Source: Chroococcidiopsidaceae cyanobacterium CP_BM_RX_35
Lineage (GTDB): Bacteria; Cyanobacteriota; Cyanobacteriia; Cyanobacteriales; Chroococcidiopsidaceae
DNA: 12,136 nt
NCBI GenBank assembly: GCA_019242465.1
Contig: JAFAVL010000304.1
Span: 1 to 12,136 of the forward strand
Reading direction: 5' to 3'
Shown here: one piece after another, positions 11,961 to 12,136 of the stretch
Position numbering within the stretch: position 1 is the stretch's first letter
Layout of the letters: every line of letters starts with the position of its first letter
Program-made: the position numbers and the translations under genes
The notes under the pieces: model-generated
Seen by the model: only the letters and a program-made list of their open reading frames with translations
The model's database searches: none
Told to the model about the DNA's origin: nothing

Positions 11961-12025
11961 TGTAACGACCCGAAATTATAAACACATTGACCTGAAATCA
12001 TTGCGGTTGTGAGACCACATTAACT
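11961..12025 (+). mobile_element. Second Tn7/CAST-like terminus, same orientation
   Basis: Starts TGTAACGACCCGAAATTATA and matches the first terminus at 57 of 65 positions. Transposase-site-like motifs lie at 11967, 11989 and 12013 with the same 22- and 24-base spacing. Similarity stops after ATTAACT, and the distal repeats of the first end are not obvious here. The element interior should extend rightward beyond the window. A 5-bp duplication would be CTAAC (11956-11960). It lies 25 bases upstream of the methyltransferase ATG, so it has probably separated that gene from its promoter. Confidence 0.63.
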
Positions 12026-12061
12026 AATAAGGAAACGTGTAGCTAAAACTAATTAAGTGGC

Positions 12062-12136
12062 TCAAATTGGTAAACCTGCAGTTAGCATCTGCTCGGTCAA
12101 TTCCTTTGTTCGTACGGAGTCAAGTTGACCTCGAAA
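12062..12136 (-). CDS. Possible C-terminus of a gene entering from the right (partial)
   Basis: The complementary strand is open from the window edge for 24 codons to a TGA at 12062-12064. It reads like real protein (RGQLDSVRTKELTEQMLTAG then LPI). It would end about 36 bases inside the second transposon terminus, a normal place for the last cargo or transposition gene. It is too short for family recognition, and a 24-codon open frame can arise by chance. Confidence 0.28.
   Translation of the reverse strand, partial: FRGQLDSVRTKELTEQMLTAGLPI

Overview
The window looks like part of a plasmid, or a plasmid-like accessory replicon, from a cyanobacterium, probably a large-genome filamentous type. 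It holds eight copies of the cyanobacterial HIP1 octamer GCGATCGC. The gene families (IscB nuclease, ParM-like actin, cyanobacterial-type DDE transposase) also fit. No rRNA, tRNA, CRISPR array or housekeeping gene was seen.

Layout. (1) 2-454 is the 3' end of an iscB gene that begins outside the window. (2) 560-4674 is a tight rightward run of six genes. It starts with a ParM/StbA-like actin ATPase and continues with five proteins of unknown function. One of these carries an internal domain duplication, and two share a 52-residue module. (3) 4711-7206 is a large leftward gene whose N-terminal half has the tyrosine-recombinase motifs of protelomerases (hairpin telomere resolvases). Its C-terminal half is a Pro/Gln/Ser-rich linker plus two copies of an ~88-residue domain. 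It converges on the ParM run. (4) 7329-8393 is divergent from it and encodes a zinc-ribbon, two-helix membrane, coiled-coil protein. (5) 8516-9133 is a stand-alone gene of a widespread phage-type family of unknown function. (6) 9318-12136 is a graveyard of nested mobile DNA. A DDE transposase gene is split by a 258-bp MITE with 31-bp inverted repeats and a TA duplication, then cut at its 3' end by a Tn7/CAST-like transposon terminus. Next comes a frameshifted SAM methyltransferase gene, then a second transposon terminus in the same orientation, and last a possible gene end.

Working model (inference). The actin operon and the protelomerase together would maintain a linear, hairpin-ended plasmid: the protelomerase resolves replicated telomeres and the ParM-like filament with operon-encoded partners segregates the copies. 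The left 7 kb looks like a coherent maintenance backbone carrying all eight HIP1 sites. The right 5 kb has none and is accessory. The most notable items are the protelomerase with its duplicated C-terminal domain beside a ParM operon, the exactly reconstructible MITE insertion, and the two direct-repeat Tn7-like ends.
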